From positions 2,777,001-2,841,000 of the forward strand of contig NZ_CP011039.1 of assembly GCF_000238255.3 (NCBI RefSeq): 64,000 bases of DNA, read 5' to 3'. The notes below the pieces were generated by a model, which saw only the letters and a list, made by a program, of their open reading frames with translations, ran no database searches and had not been told where the DNA came from. The DNA comes from Pseudoalteromonas spongiae UST010723-006 (GTDB lineage: Bacteria > Pseudomonadota > Gammaproteobacteria > Enterobacterales > Alteromonadaceae). The position numbers and the translations under genes are program-made. Shown piece by piece: positions 47,645 through 56,768 of the stretch; position 1 is the first letter of the stretch; each line of letters begins with the position of its first letter.

Positions 47645-48982
47645 CTATTCACAGGGAATAATAATCACCACCTTTAAGCCCTTTTCAGACTTATTTTTAG
47701 CGTGAATGCTTGCTCTAACACTCGCTAAATGACGCTTCGCAAGTGCAAGCCCCAAGCCAAAGCTATCGCCATTTGCAATACGCGCTTTATCCAATCTAAA
47801 AAATGGCTCAAATATTTTTTCTAAGTATTGCTCTGGAATACCCGGTCCTTGATCAGTTATTTCAAGTACATAGTAACTGTCGTTTAGTGTTAGCAAAATT
47901 TGTACAAGACCACGCGAAGGAGTGTACCTTAGCGCATTACGAATCACATTTTCGATAGCAGGCGCCAAAGCACGATGATTGCTGTTATGAACAATGGCGT
48001 TATTTGGTGTAATCAGCTCTAATTGATGTTCTGGGAATTCAAAACGCGCATCATCAACTAACACATCAAGTAAGTCGACCAAATCAACGCTTTCTTGTTG
48101 TAAAATCAATTTTTCATTATCAAGCCATGCCAGTGTGAGGCTATCTTCAACAAGCTTTCGAATATGCTTAGATTCCCTTTCAATACGCGCCAAATGGTCA
48201 CTGGCATCAAGATGTTCAAAATTAGCTACCGCAATATCTAAACGGGTGAGAGGTGTTCTTAACTCATGCGATAAATCGGCGATCAATTGGCGCTGATTAC
48301 CAATAAGTTCACCGATTCTTGCTACCATAGTATCAAATGTTTTCGCAAGATCTGCCAGTTCGTCTTTGCGTCGCCCGAGGTACTTGCCTACCCGCACCGA
48401 AAAATTACCTCGGCTAAATTCTGATGTGGCCTTTTCGAGCTGTTGAAGCGGCGTAATGATGTGACGATACAGCATTATTGAAAGCAACAATAGCAAGGCC
48501 ATTGGCGTAATTACCTGCAGCAAAAACTTAGTTGTTATCCAATAAGAGCCGGGACGCATATAGTCAGGTAAACGAATCACCAAACTTGCATTTGTTTGCG
48601 TAAATGGCACTTCCATAATTGGGTTTTCATCAAAATACAGATGAATTTTCCACTCTACACTGCGGCCAAAGTGATATGCCCCCACAATATTCTTATCTAA
48701 CGTATCACCTGCAATATGTAATGCCTCAAAGCTCGCTATCGACACATATGTTTTCTCTTGCCGTTTGAGTGTTTCAAGCCAAGCTTGAAGTGCAGCTTTA
48801 TTCTCTTTTAAGTATAGTGTTTCGGCCTGCCTTCCCCACGCATTAAGTTGGTTGCGATGCTGCTCTGCGATGAAGCTCATGCCTTCTTCGGTTTTTATCG
48901 TAACTATGTGTAAAAAATAAAAAAAGCTAACCAGCCCTGTAGCCAATATAAAACACAGTTTCCATAACAAGATACGCTTCAT
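47645..48982 (-). CDS. Sensor histidine kinase (PfeS-like)
   Basis: Membrane kinase of 445 residues. TM1 (about 7-26) and TM2 (about 150-172) flank a periplasmic sensor domain. HAMP follows (about 172-225), then the phospho-histidine in ADLSHELRTPLTRLD (about residue 240), the N box VIRNALRYTP and the G boxes ITDQGPGIPEQY and GLGLALAKRH. Its ATG overlaps the regulator stop (ATGA). With the adjacent catecholate-type receptor this resembles Pseudomonas PfeRS-PfeA, in which the kinase induces the receptor when the siderophore is present. That function is inferred. Confidence 0.85.
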   Translation of the reverse strand: MKRILLWKLCFILATGLVSFFYFLHIVTIKTEEGMSFIAEQHRNQLNAWGRQAETLYLKENKAALQAWLETLKRQEKTYVSIASFEALHIAGDTLDKNIVGAYHFGRSVEWKIHLYFDENPIMEVPFTQTNASLVIRLPDYMRPGSYWITTKFLLQVITPMALLLLLSIMLYRHIITPLQQLEKATSEFSRGNFSVRVGKYLGRRKDELADLAKTFDTMVARIGELIGNQRQLIADLSHELRTPLTRLDIAVANFEHLDASDHLARIERESKHIRKLVEDSLTLAWLDNEKLILQQESVDLVDLLDVLVDDARFEFPEHQLELITPNNAIVHNSNHRALAPAIENVIRNALRYTPSRGLVQILLTLNDSYYVLEITDQGPGIPEQYLEKIFEPFFRLDKARIANGDSFGLGLALAKRHLASVRASIHAKNKSEKGLKVVIIIPCE

Positions 48983-49656
48983 TTAAAGCAATACCCTTTT
49001 CCATGAACGGTTTGCAAGCGGTCTCCTTGCCAATTTGCTTGTGATAACTTGCGCCGGACACGGCTTAAATGCATATCTAAACTGCGATCGTACGCACCTA
49101 ATTGCCTGTTAAGCACGGATTGATACAGCTCTGATTTATCGATCACAACATTTCGTTTAGAGATCAGCTGCCATAATAATTTAAATTGAATTGGCGTAAA
49201 TTCAAGTGGTTTTCCATCCACTTGGATTTGCTGAGAAGACGCGTTAATAGTTAAACCATCGATGCTAATTTCGGATTCCACGTTAGTAAAACTATTCGCT
49301 TGGCTTCTGCGTAATAAGCTCTCAACCCTTAACAACAGTTCTTTTGCATTGAATGGTTTTGCAACATAGTCATCAGCGCCATGCGATAAGCCAATGATGC
49401 GCTCTTCTTCAGCACCTTGAGCAGACACCATAATCACAGGAACTTGGCTAAACTCACGTAATGATTTTAATAATGTAACGCCATCCAGTTTAGGCAGCAT
49501 TTTATCCAGCAAGATTAAGTGATGGCGATGTTCACGGGCGCACATTAAGCCTCTTTCACCATCAAAGCATTGCTCTACTTGATAACCCGATTTAACTAAC
49601 ATGTCTTTGAGATAACAACTTAACGTTTTATCGTCTTCAATGAGCAATATGTTCAT
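48979..49656 (-). CDS. OmpR-family response regulator (PfeR-like)
   Basis: Two-domain DNA-binding regulator of about 225 residues. The receiver domain has the acidic pocket IEDDK, the phospho-Asp in LILLDKMLPKLDG (about residue 52) and the Lys in VAKPF. The winged-helix domain ends in SLDMHLSRVRRKL and TVHGKGYCF. The start is ATG 49656 (MNILLIEDD); a GTG one codon earlier is possible. It is the first gene of the pair with the downstream kinase. Confidence 0.9.
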   Translation of the reverse strand: MNILLIEDDKTLSCYLKDMLVKSGYQVEQCFDGERGLMCAREHRHHLILLDKMLPKLDGVTLLKSLREFSQVPVIMVSAQGAEEERIIGLSHGADDYVAKPFNAKELLLRVESLLRRSQANSFTNVESEISIDGLTINASSQQIQVDGKPLEFTPIQFKLLWQLISKRNVVIDKSELYQSVLNRQLGAYDRSLDMHLSRVRRKLSQANWQGDRLQTVHGKGYCFK

Positions 49657-49749
49657 CACTGCAACAGCTAACCAAAATGATTTTTAATCTCATTTAATAA
49701 GTTTAATGTGCTGCACTTCGAATGTAAATTCCAAGGGTTGATTTTACTT

Positions 49750-50637
49750 TTATAAACTTAGCCGCGCCGAAATAAAGTCGAGAAATACCGAGATCCGCGA
49801 CGATACCGCACTATTGCGATAATACACCGCCTGAACGCTCTCGCGTTTGTTGGGCGATACAATGTGATCGTGAAATACACTCACTAAACGTCCCGCAGCT
49901 AAATCATCTTTAATCATAAAGTGAGAAAGTAACGCTAACCCTTGCCCTGCAATACACAATTGTCGCACCGTTTCTCCGCTGGAAGCACTGATCGCAAAAT
50001 CCAGCTTTTGTGGCCTTTTAAGCGGCCAATTATTTAAATGAGGCGCATCACTAAAACCAATTAAACGATGGTTTTGGGGAGCGAACTGCCCGTTTTCAAA
50101 CGTTACGTTAGCTAAATATTTAGGGCTTGCCACAATATGTAATTTACTTTTTCCCAGTAAACGCGCATGTAAGTTTGAATCGCTTAACTCACCAATACGA
50201 ATCGCAATATCTGTTTTATGTTCGAGTAAATCAATAATGCTGTCGTGGCTAGTAAGCTCTAAATGAATATCAGGATATAGTTCACTAAATTCGTTTATTA
50301 GCGGTGCAATTTGATGTAACACAAACGGGCTGGCAGCATCAACTCGCAACTTTCCCGACGGTGAACGTTTTAGTAAACGCAAGGCTTCTTCGCCTTTTGC
50401 CAAAACATTAAGGCCATCACGCGCATGGCGCAAAAAAAACGCCCCTTCTTCAGTCAGTTCTAATCGCCTTGTGGTGCGATTAAGTAAGGTTACGTCAAGA
50501 GTTCGTTCTAAACGCGTGACCGCCCGAGAGACTTTAGCGACTTGTAAATTAAGCAAGTTTGCTGCAGTAGAAAAGCTACCGCTATCAACCACTGTTATAA
50601 ATGCTTCTAAATCTTCAGTTTTAGCAGAAACAGACAT
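49750..50637 (-). CDS. LysR-family transcriptional regulator
   Basis: Regulator of 295 residues. The N-terminal winged helix-turn-helix (about 8-66) reads FITVVDSGSFSTAANLL and SRAVTRLE. The substrate-binding domain (about 95-290) opens GKLRVDAASPFVLHQI. This is the CrgA/YafC-like subgroup. It is divergent from the MFS efflux gene with a 114-base gap, the usual arrangement for a LysR protein that controls its neighbour. The effector is unknown. Confidence 0.9.
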   Translation of the reverse strand: MSVSAKTEDLEAFITVVDSGSFSTAANLLNLQVAKVSRAVTRLERTLDVTLLNRTTRRLELTEEGAFFLRHARDGLNVLAKGEEALRLLKRSPSGKLRVDAASPFVLHQIAPLINEFSELYPDIHLELTSHDSIIDLLEHKTDIAIRIGELSDSNLHARLLGKSKLHIVASPKYLANVTFENGQFAPQNHRLIGFSDAPHLNNWPLKRPQKLDFAISASSGETVRQLCIAGQGLALLSHFMIKDDLAAGRLVSVFHDHIVSPNKRESVQAVYYRNSAVSSRISVFLDFISARLSL

Positions 50638-50751
50638 ACACCCACCTTTTCATTTTTAACAAAAGTATTTTGTCACTACCGCTATTTTTTGCAAATAAAT
50701 TAATACTCACAATAGTCCTCTCATTAGTAGATAACTAAAATAGGAAACTTT

Positions 50752-51936
50752 ATGCCGTTAGCATTATTTGCGTTAACGCTAAGTGCCTTTGCTATAGGCA
50801 CAACTGAATTTGTGATTGTCGGGCTTGTACCCACCATTGCCAACGATTTACAGGTTAGCTTACCCAGTGCAGGGTTATTGGTTAGCCTTTATGCATTTGG
50901 CGTAGCAATTGGGGCCCCTGTTTTAACCGCCTTAACAGGGCGATGGAATCGAAAATATTTGCTACTTAGCTTAATGGCATTATTTGTTGTGGGTAATTTG
51001 CTGGCGTGGCAAGCACCTAGCTATGAAAGTTTAATAATCGCTCGAATATTAACAGGCCTTGCACATGGTGTGTTCTTTTCTATTGGCTCGACCATCGCCA
51101 CCAGCTTAGTAAGTAAAGAAAAAGAAGCCAGCGCCATAGCTATTATGTTCACCGGATTAACGGTAGCGTTAGTTACAGGCGTACCACTTGGCACTTGGAT
51201 AGGACAACACTTTGGCTGGCGAGCAACCTTTTTAGTAGTCTCTGCATTAGGCGTAATCGCGCTTGTTGGCAGCGCATTGCTAGTACCTAAAAATCTTAAA
51301 CAAAACCGCCCTGCTCGTTTAAAAGAGCAAGCTCAAGTGTTAGTACAACCTCGATTGTTGTTAGTGTATTTAATGACTATTTTAGGATATGGCGGCACAT
51401 TTACCGCATTTACCTACCTTGCTCCAATTTTACAAAGTGAAAGTGGCTTTTCAGCAAATGCGATCGGCTTGATCATGCTGGTATATGGCGTATCGGTTTC
51501 TGTCGGAAATATTTACGGTGGAAAACTCGCCGATAAAAAAGGACCAATTAATGCGTTAACCATAATTTTTAGCGCCTTAACACTGATTTTACTTGCTCTA
51601 ACGTTTACCATGACATCGAAAATAGGTGCCGTATTTACGGTATTGGTTTGGGGCGCTTTTGCATTTGGTAATGTACCCGGATTACAAGTTTATGTCGTTA
51701 AGCTTGCCGAAAAGTTTACCCCAAATGCTGTGGATGTTGCATCGGGTCTTAATATTGCAGCGTTCAATATTGGCATTGCTTTGGGATCTATTTTAGGAGG
51801 CGTTATTGTGGAACAACTGACATTGCAAGATACCGCATGGATTGGCGCACTAATTTCTGCGCTCGCCCTAGTGGTAACGCGTTACAGCGGTCGCTTAGAT
51901 AAATGCGCAGTCAATAACGATAATATTCACGCCTAA
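50752..51936 (+). CDS. MFS transporter, AraJ/YdhP-like efflux (DHA1)
   Basis: Inner-membrane transporter of 394 residues with about 12 hydrophobic segments. It opens LALFALTLSAFAIGTTEFVI, a signature of the AraJ/YdhP/PbuE group. Loop 2-3 carries the major-facilitator motif (GRWNRKYLLL), and TM5 carries a GVPLGTWIG antiporter-type motif. It likely exports sugars, nucleosides or drugs; the substrate cannot be told. It is divergent from the LysR gene. There is no U-tract terminator after it, only the 51949-51976 hairpin. Confidence 0.88.
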   Translation: MPLALFALTLSAFAIGTTEFVIVGLVPTIANDLQVSLPSAGLLVSLYAFGVAIGAPVLTALTGRWNRKYLLLSLMALFVVGNLLAWQAPSYESLIIARILTGLAHGVFFSIGSTIATSLVSKEKEASAIAIMFTGLTVALVTGVPLGTWIGQHFGWRATFLVVSALGVIALVGSALLVPKNLKQNRPARLKEQAQVLVQPRLLLVYLMTILGYGGTFTAFTYLAPILQSESGFSANAIGLIMLVYGVSVSVGNIYGGKLADKKGPINALTIIFSALTLILLALTFTMTSKIGAVFTVLVWGAFAFGNVPGLQVYVVKLAEKFTPNAVDVASGLNIAAFNIGIALGSILGGVIVEQLTLQDTAWIGALISALALVVTRYSGRLDKCAVNNDNIHA

Positions 51937-51948
51937 CCGCAAAAAATA

Positions 51949-51976
51949 GCTGTGTCATGCATTATCATGACACAGC
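51949..51976 (-). repeat. Perfect 11-bp inverted repeat (terminator-like on the minus strand)
   Basis: GCTGTGTCATG and CATGACACAGC pair perfectly around CATTAT. On the minus strand the hairpin is followed by TATTTTTTG; on the plus strand there is no T tract. Both flanking genes run on the plus strand, so its orientation is puzzling. It could protect the 3' end of the MFS transcript or bind a regulator. Confidence 0.6.
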
Positions 51977-52055
51977 AAAGCTATTACTAACGCTTTAAAA
52001 ATATTGATTTTTTAGATATTTGTTGGACGCGTTCGGTTTGCCTTACTAATATTAT

Positions 52056-52739
52056 TTGTATGCCACTTTTGATGAGAAACCTCACTTGCCAGCTTTGCTA
52101 AAACACAGCTTTTTAGCAAGCACTTTACTGTTTTCGTTTCACGTAAGTGCTGCTATTTCATTGCTGATAACAGATCAAAACAACCAAGCGCTAGAGCATG
52201 CCATCATCGAAATTGAAACTCTTGATGCTGTACAAACCAACATACCAGATACGCCTTTGGTTATGGATCAAATCGATAAGGCGTTTAGCCCTCATGTGCT
52301 CACTGTACCTGCCACTAGCTATGTAATTTTTCCTAATAGCGATGATATTCGCCACCATGTTTACTCTTTTTCTAAAGCAAAGCCTTTTGAATTGAAGCTC
52401 TATGCGGGTCAACCTAAGTCACCCATCATGTTTGAAAACACAGGCGTGGTTGTGCTTGGATGCAATATTCATGATGCAATGGTGGGTTATATTTATGTGT
52501 ACAACAACAGTCACGTGTACATGTCGAATGCAAAAGGAGAAACAACTATTGATATAGCGCCCTCTAACATAAAAAACGCATGGCTTTGGCACCCACGAAA
52601 CAACAATGGAGTAAAGCATAAACAAGTAATTAACCTTGCTGAGCTCAAGCAAGCAAAAGCCACTGTTACCTTAACGTTACCTGTTGCACCTGTAAAAGCC
52701 ACAGGCAGTTTTCAAGATGTTTTTAAAACAGCTAATTAA
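52056..52739 (+). CDS. Exported cupredoxin-like protein (methylamine-utilization-type)
   Basis: Predicted periplasmic protein of up to 227 residues, annotated in relatives as 'methylamine utilization protein'. The signal peptide (about 14-33: LLKHSFLASTLLFSFHV) is followed by a beta-rich domain and a plastocyanin-like copper site. Candidate ligands are His in RHHVYSF (about 91), then Cys, His and Met in LGCNIHDAMVGYI (about 131-139). No methylamine genes are present, so the name means little. The start is uncertain (TTG at 52056, 52086 or 52095; none has a clear ribosome site). Its 3' end overlaps the next gene by 23 bases. Confidence 0.78.
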   Translation: MYATFDEKPHLPALLKHSFLASTLLFSFHVSAAISLLITDQNNQALEHAIIEIETLDAVQTNIPDTPLVMDQIDKAFSPHVLTVPATSYVIFPNSDDIRHHVYSFSKAKPFELKLYAGQPKSPIMFENTGVVVLGCNIHDAMVGYIYVYNNSHVYMSNAKGETTIDIAPSNIKNAWLWHPRNNNGVKHKQVINLAELKQAKATVTLTLPVAPVKATGSFQDVFKTAN

Positions 52740-55047
52740 GCTTAGCCTGCGGGCGCAAATTACATGGCTAGCTGCCAGTCTTATTATTATGACAACCTTA
52801 TTGCTAACCATTAATTACTGGCTAACCACGGCAAGCTATGTCGAACAGCAATTACAACAACAAATGTATTTTGCACAGAATGTACTCAAGCAAAACCTTA
52901 AACAACAAGAGCAAGTGCTGATTACATCGGCCAACGTACTGACTGCCGATTTTGGTTTTAAACAAGCTGTTGCGACCCAAGACACCAAAACACTGCAAAG
53001 CGCCTTGCTTAATCATGGTCAGCGTATTAAAGCTGATCTTATGGTGTTAATTAATCTAAACGGCGAGTTTATTGCCAGCAACAATAATTCATATTCTTTA
53101 GCGCAACTTAATAAACACCTTGATGCACTTCCGCTAAAAGCGGTTAACGCGCAAATGATCGCAATTAACGACAGTATCTATCAAATTATACTCGTTCCGG
53201 TCAAAGCGCCACACACCATTGCCTATGCAATAATTGGTTTTCGCATTGATCAAAATACCTTATCCCAATTAAGTGAATTACTATCGTTGGATATTACATT
53301 TTTAGCCAATAAACACATTATTCAGTCCAGCTTAACAAAAGATGTACTAGCCAATGAAAATGTTTTTGGTGCGAATTTAACAGGTACCAGCTTACTGTTA
53401 TCGTCTGCGTCGTTTTTTCATCAACCAATAGAAATTACAACCGCTAACAATATTTCTGCCGTGCTCTCTGCGTCACTTGATCCGTTACATCGCGATATAA
53501 ACCGACTTATTATCGCCACGGTACTGGCTATTTTATTTATTTTATTTATTGCCATTAGTTTATCGCGCATTTTATCGAAACGTATTACACAACCACTTGA
53601 TAAATTAATGAACATCACTAAAAACATTAGTGATGGTAACTTTCTAGTACCTCAGTTAAATAATCGTTTTCCTAAAGAGCTAGAGAAGCTTTATGGTGGC
53701 TTTTCCCTGATGAGCAGCGCGATTAAACAACGTGAAGAAAAAATTACCTACCAAGCTGAGCGCGATTTACTGACTGGCTTATACAACCGCTACAAAATAA
53801 TCAATGATATTGATGCATTGCTTAAGCTAAACCTGCAAATCGTATTAATAAACCTAAATGTTAAAGGCTTTAAAGCACTTAACGACACTATTGGCATTAC
53901 CAATGGTGATGTTATTTTAAAAGAAATTGCGCTAAGGCTTGGCAACTTTCATAAACAAAGCCAAACACCTAAACATTGCTTGCTTTCGCGCCCCAACGCT
54001 GATGAGTTTATTGTTGCGATAACCATTTCAGATGAACAGCAAATTAAAGGCCTTATTTCTCAACTACGCAATGAATTAGAGCGTCCTTTTTATTTAGATG
54101 GCATCGATTTATCACTGCAAATTTATTACGGCATTGCAAACTCTCTCGAGCACGGTAACGATGGCGAAAAGCTAATTCGTCGCGCCTCAATGGCCGCAGC
54201 AAATGCAGTTAAAAGTAATAACACGTTGCAATTTTACCAAAACGGTGACGATGAAGCTTACCTATACAAATTGAATTTAATTGAAGAGTTAAAACTCGCT
54301 TTAGAGCAAGATACAGGAAATTTATTTTTAACCTATCAACCTAAGCTCAACTTAAAAACAAAACAAGTAGATAAAGCCGAAGCGCTTATTCGTTGGGTCG
54401 ATAAAAACAATGAATTTGTAAATCCCGAAATGTTCATTGCGCTCGCCGAACAATCAGGCCTTATTGTAACCTTAACCCAGTGGGTTATTCGCCAAGCCGC
54501 GCATCAAATACAAATTTGGAACCAGCAAGGGCTGTACTTTAATGTATCGGTCAACCTTTCTGCGCAAGATATTCAGCATGAGCAATTTGTGCATTTTTTA
54601 TTAGAAACAACAACGTATTATTGTGTTGATCCTTCAAATATAATCTTAGAGCTAACCGAGCGCGACATTGCCGAAAACGAAGCATTAGTCATCGCCAAAT
54701 TAACCCATTTAAAATCACTCGGTTTTGAAATCTCAGTTGATGACTACGGTATCGGACAATCATCACTTGCCAAATTAAAAAACTTACCTGTTGATGAATT
54801 AAAAATCGATAAGTGTTTTATCCTTAAACTTAATGAGTCTTCACAAGATCAAGATATTGTCGAATCAACTATTACGCTTGGCCACAAACTAGGGCTGCGT
54901 GTAGTTGCCGAAGGGGTTGAAAATCAACCAAGTTTAGATTTATTAACACAGTTTAACTGCGACTATATTCAAGGTTACTACTTAGCTAAACCGCAAAAGG
55001 CGGAGCAGCTTAGCGAATGGTATGCACACTATGTCAAAAATCATTAG
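52717..55047 (+). CDS. Membrane c-di-GMP phosphodiesterase with degenerate GGDEF and intact EAL domains
   Basis: Protein of 776 residues. TM1 (about 17-37), a large periplasmic sensor region (about 38-262, Cache-like), TM2 (about 265-286), HAMP, a GGDEF domain with the motif changed to RPNADEF (about residue 428), and an EAL domain (about 520-765). In the EAL domain all key elements are present: KAEALIRW, SVNLSAQD, LELTE, DDYG, LKIDK and AEGVE. It is predicted to degrade c-di-GMP and not make it. It is translationally coupled to the cupredoxin-like gene upstream and overlaps the DUF3034 gene downstream. Confidence 0.88.
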   Translation: MFLKQLIKLSLRAQITWLAASLIIMTTLLLTINYWLTTASYVEQQLQQQMYFAQNVLKQNLKQQEQVLITSANVLTADFGFKQAVATQDTKTLQSALLNHGQRIKADLMVLINLNGEFIASNNNSYSLAQLNKHLDALPLKAVNAQMIAINDSIYQIILVPVKAPHTIAYAIIGFRIDQNTLSQLSELLSLDITFLANKHIIQSSLTKDVLANENVFGANLTGTSLLLSSASFFHQPIEITTANNISAVLSASLDPLHRDINRLIIATVLAILFILFIAISLSRILSKRITQPLDKLMNITKNISDGNFLVPQLNNRFPKELEKLYGGFSLMSSAIKQREEKITYQAERDLLTGLYNRYKIINDIDALLKLNLQIVLINLNVKGFKALNDTIGITNGDVILKEIALRLGNFHKQSQTPKHCLLSRPNADEFIVAITISDEQQIKGLISQLRNELERPFYLDGIDLSLQIYYGIANSLEHGNDGEKLIRRASMAAANAVKSNNTLQFYQNGDDEAYLYKLNLIEELKLALEQDTGNLFLTYQPKLNLKTKQVDKAEALIRWVDKNNEFVNPEMFIALAEQSGLIVTLTQWVIRQAAHQIQIWNQQGLYFNVSVNLSAQDIQHEQFVHFLLETTTYYCVDPSNIILELTERDIAENEALVIAKLTHLKSLGFEISVDDYGIGQSSLAKLKNLPVDELKIDKCFILKLNESSQDQDIVESTITLGHKLGLRVVAEGVENQPSLDLLTQFNCDYIQGYYLAKPQKAEQLSEWYAHYVKNH

Positions 55048-55852
55048 TTTTTTATTATTGCTGATTACCACGAGTTGTTATGGCAATGGTAAATTGCTGG
55101 CAACGCCGGGCGTTTCACAAATTGAAGGGGCCGCTGGCGGCGGCTTAGTGCCATGGGCGCAACTCGCGGGCTACGCAAGCGAAGATGAAATGTCGATTTC
55201 GGGATATTGCACACAGGCAAATGTTGATGACTTTGAATTAAGTACTTGTGGCGTACAAGGTAACTTGTATGACCGTATTGAGATCTCTTACACAGCACAG
55301 CGCTTTGATGTTCTGCCGCTTACAACAACACTCGAGCAATCAATTTATGGCGCGAAAGTGCAACTCTACGGCGACCTTGTTTACAGTCGCTACCCTCAAA
55401 TATCGCTTGGTATACAACACAAGCGACTCGAGACAGCAGATATCGCCTTTGCCCTAGGTGCAAAAGATGATTCTGCTACTGACTTTTACCTTGCCGCAAG
55501 CAAACTATATTTAGGCGCGGTCGCCGGCTATAACCTGTTATGGAACGCCACCGTTAGACACACACGCGCAAATGAAATCGGGTTACTTGGCTTTGGCGGA
55601 CCACAACAAAAAAGCCACATTCAGTTTGAAGCCTCCGCGGCCATTTTAGTCAATAAACACCTTGCCATTGGCACTGAGTATCGGCAAAAGCCTGACAACT
55701 TGGGGCTAAAAGAAGATGATTGGCATGATGTGTTTGTCGCTTGGTTTCCTAACAAACACATTAGCGTTACCGCGGCCTATATCAATTTAGGCACGATTGC
55801 GGGTATCGAAAAGCAACGTGGCTGGTATCTTTCTCTCACGGGGTATTATTAA
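55031..55852 (+). CDS. DUF3034 family outer-membrane-type barrel protein
   Basis: Exported protein of 273 residues. The signal peptide MSKIISFLLLLITTSCYG is followed by the DUF3034-type start KLLATPGVSQIEGAAGGGLV and alternating strands ending in a Tyr-rich C-terminal strand (GWYLSLTGYY), as expected for an outer-membrane barrel. The function is unknown. The start is set at ATG 55031; an ATG three codons upstream would lengthen the signal slightly. It overlaps the phosphodiesterase gene by 17 bases and the globin gene by one. Confidence 0.82.
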   Translation: MSKIISFLLLLITTSCYGNGKLLATPGVSQIEGAAGGGLVPWAQLAGYASEDEMSISGYCTQANVDDFELSTCGVQGNLYDRIEISYTAQRFDVLPLTTTLEQSIYGAKVQLYGDLVYSRYPQISLGIQHKRLETADIAFALGAKDDSATDFYLAASKLYLGAVAGYNLLWNATVRHTRANEIGLLGFGGPQQKSHIQFEASAAILVNKHLAIGTEYRQKPDNLGLKEDDWHDVFVAWFPNKHISVTAAYINLGTIAGIEKQRGWYLSLTGYY

Positions 55853-56274
55853 TGGCTAAGCTCTTAACACTTTTTCTTACTGCAGTCCTACTAACAGCAT
55901 GTGCCGCCAATAACGCAAATCAAACACTCTATAGCCAATTAAAAGGCGAACAAGGGCTGGAAAATATTGTTGATAGTTTTATTCAACACATCGCTAATGA
56001 TGAACAAATATTTCATTACTTTGCAAAAGCCAGCGTAAGCCACTTCCGTGCTGGGTTTATTACGCACTTATGTGATGTCATAGGCGGACCTTGTGAATAT
56101 AAAGGCGATAATATGGTCGACATTCACACCGGCATGAATATTAATGAAGCCGACTTTAACCGCATTGTCGAGCTATTGGTAAAAGCAATGGAAGACAACA
56201 ACATAAGCTACCCAGTTCAAAACCAAGTACTTGCAAAGCTCACACCACACCGCGCTGAAATTATTAAGCGCTAG
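55852..56274 (+). CDS. Group I truncated hemoglobin, predicted lipoprotein
   Basis: Protein of 140 residues. A lipoprotein signal (LTAVLLTACAANN, Cys 17) is followed by a complete group I truncated globin fold: LYSQLKGEQGLENIVDSFI (A/B helices), FRAGFITHLCDVIGGPCEYKG, and the probable proximal His in DIHTGMNINEADF (about residue 88). The start ATG overlaps the DUF3034 stop (TAATG). A membrane-tethered periplasmic globin is unusual; most family members are cytoplasmic. It is the last gene of the four-gene operon, with a terminator directly downstream. Confidence 0.88.
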   Translation: MAKLLTLFLTAVLLTACAANNANQTLYSQLKGEQGLENIVDSFIQHIANDEQIFHYFAKASVSHFRAGFITHLCDVIGGPCEYKGDNMVDIHTGMNINEADFNRIVELLVKAMEDNNISYPVQNQVLAKLTPHRAEIIKR

Positions 56275-56290
56275 TGGTTAATTCCACACA

Positions 56291-56326
56291 TAAAAAAGCC
56301 CAAGCTAAAACGCTTGGGCTTTTTTA
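56291..56326. terminator. Bidirectional terminator between the globin operon and rnpB
   Basis: AGCCCAAGC/GCTTGGGCT stem (56297-56320) with A6 on one side and T6 on the other. It ends the plus-strand operon and the minus-strand RNase P RNA. Confidence 0.9.
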
Positions 56327-56337
56327 TTGTATTTGTT

Positions 56338-56695
<358 letters not shown>

Positions 56696-56768
56696 AGGGC
56701 GCCATTATACGGATTTTAACGTCTGCGGCTAGTTTTATTAGCGCCCCCGCAAAACCATTCATCTTAAA

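Noticed and set aside
52056..52739. Naming the cupredoxin-like gene as part of methylamine utilisation
   Set aside because: No mau genes are present. The label comes from a family name and does not fit the c-di-GMP/globin context.
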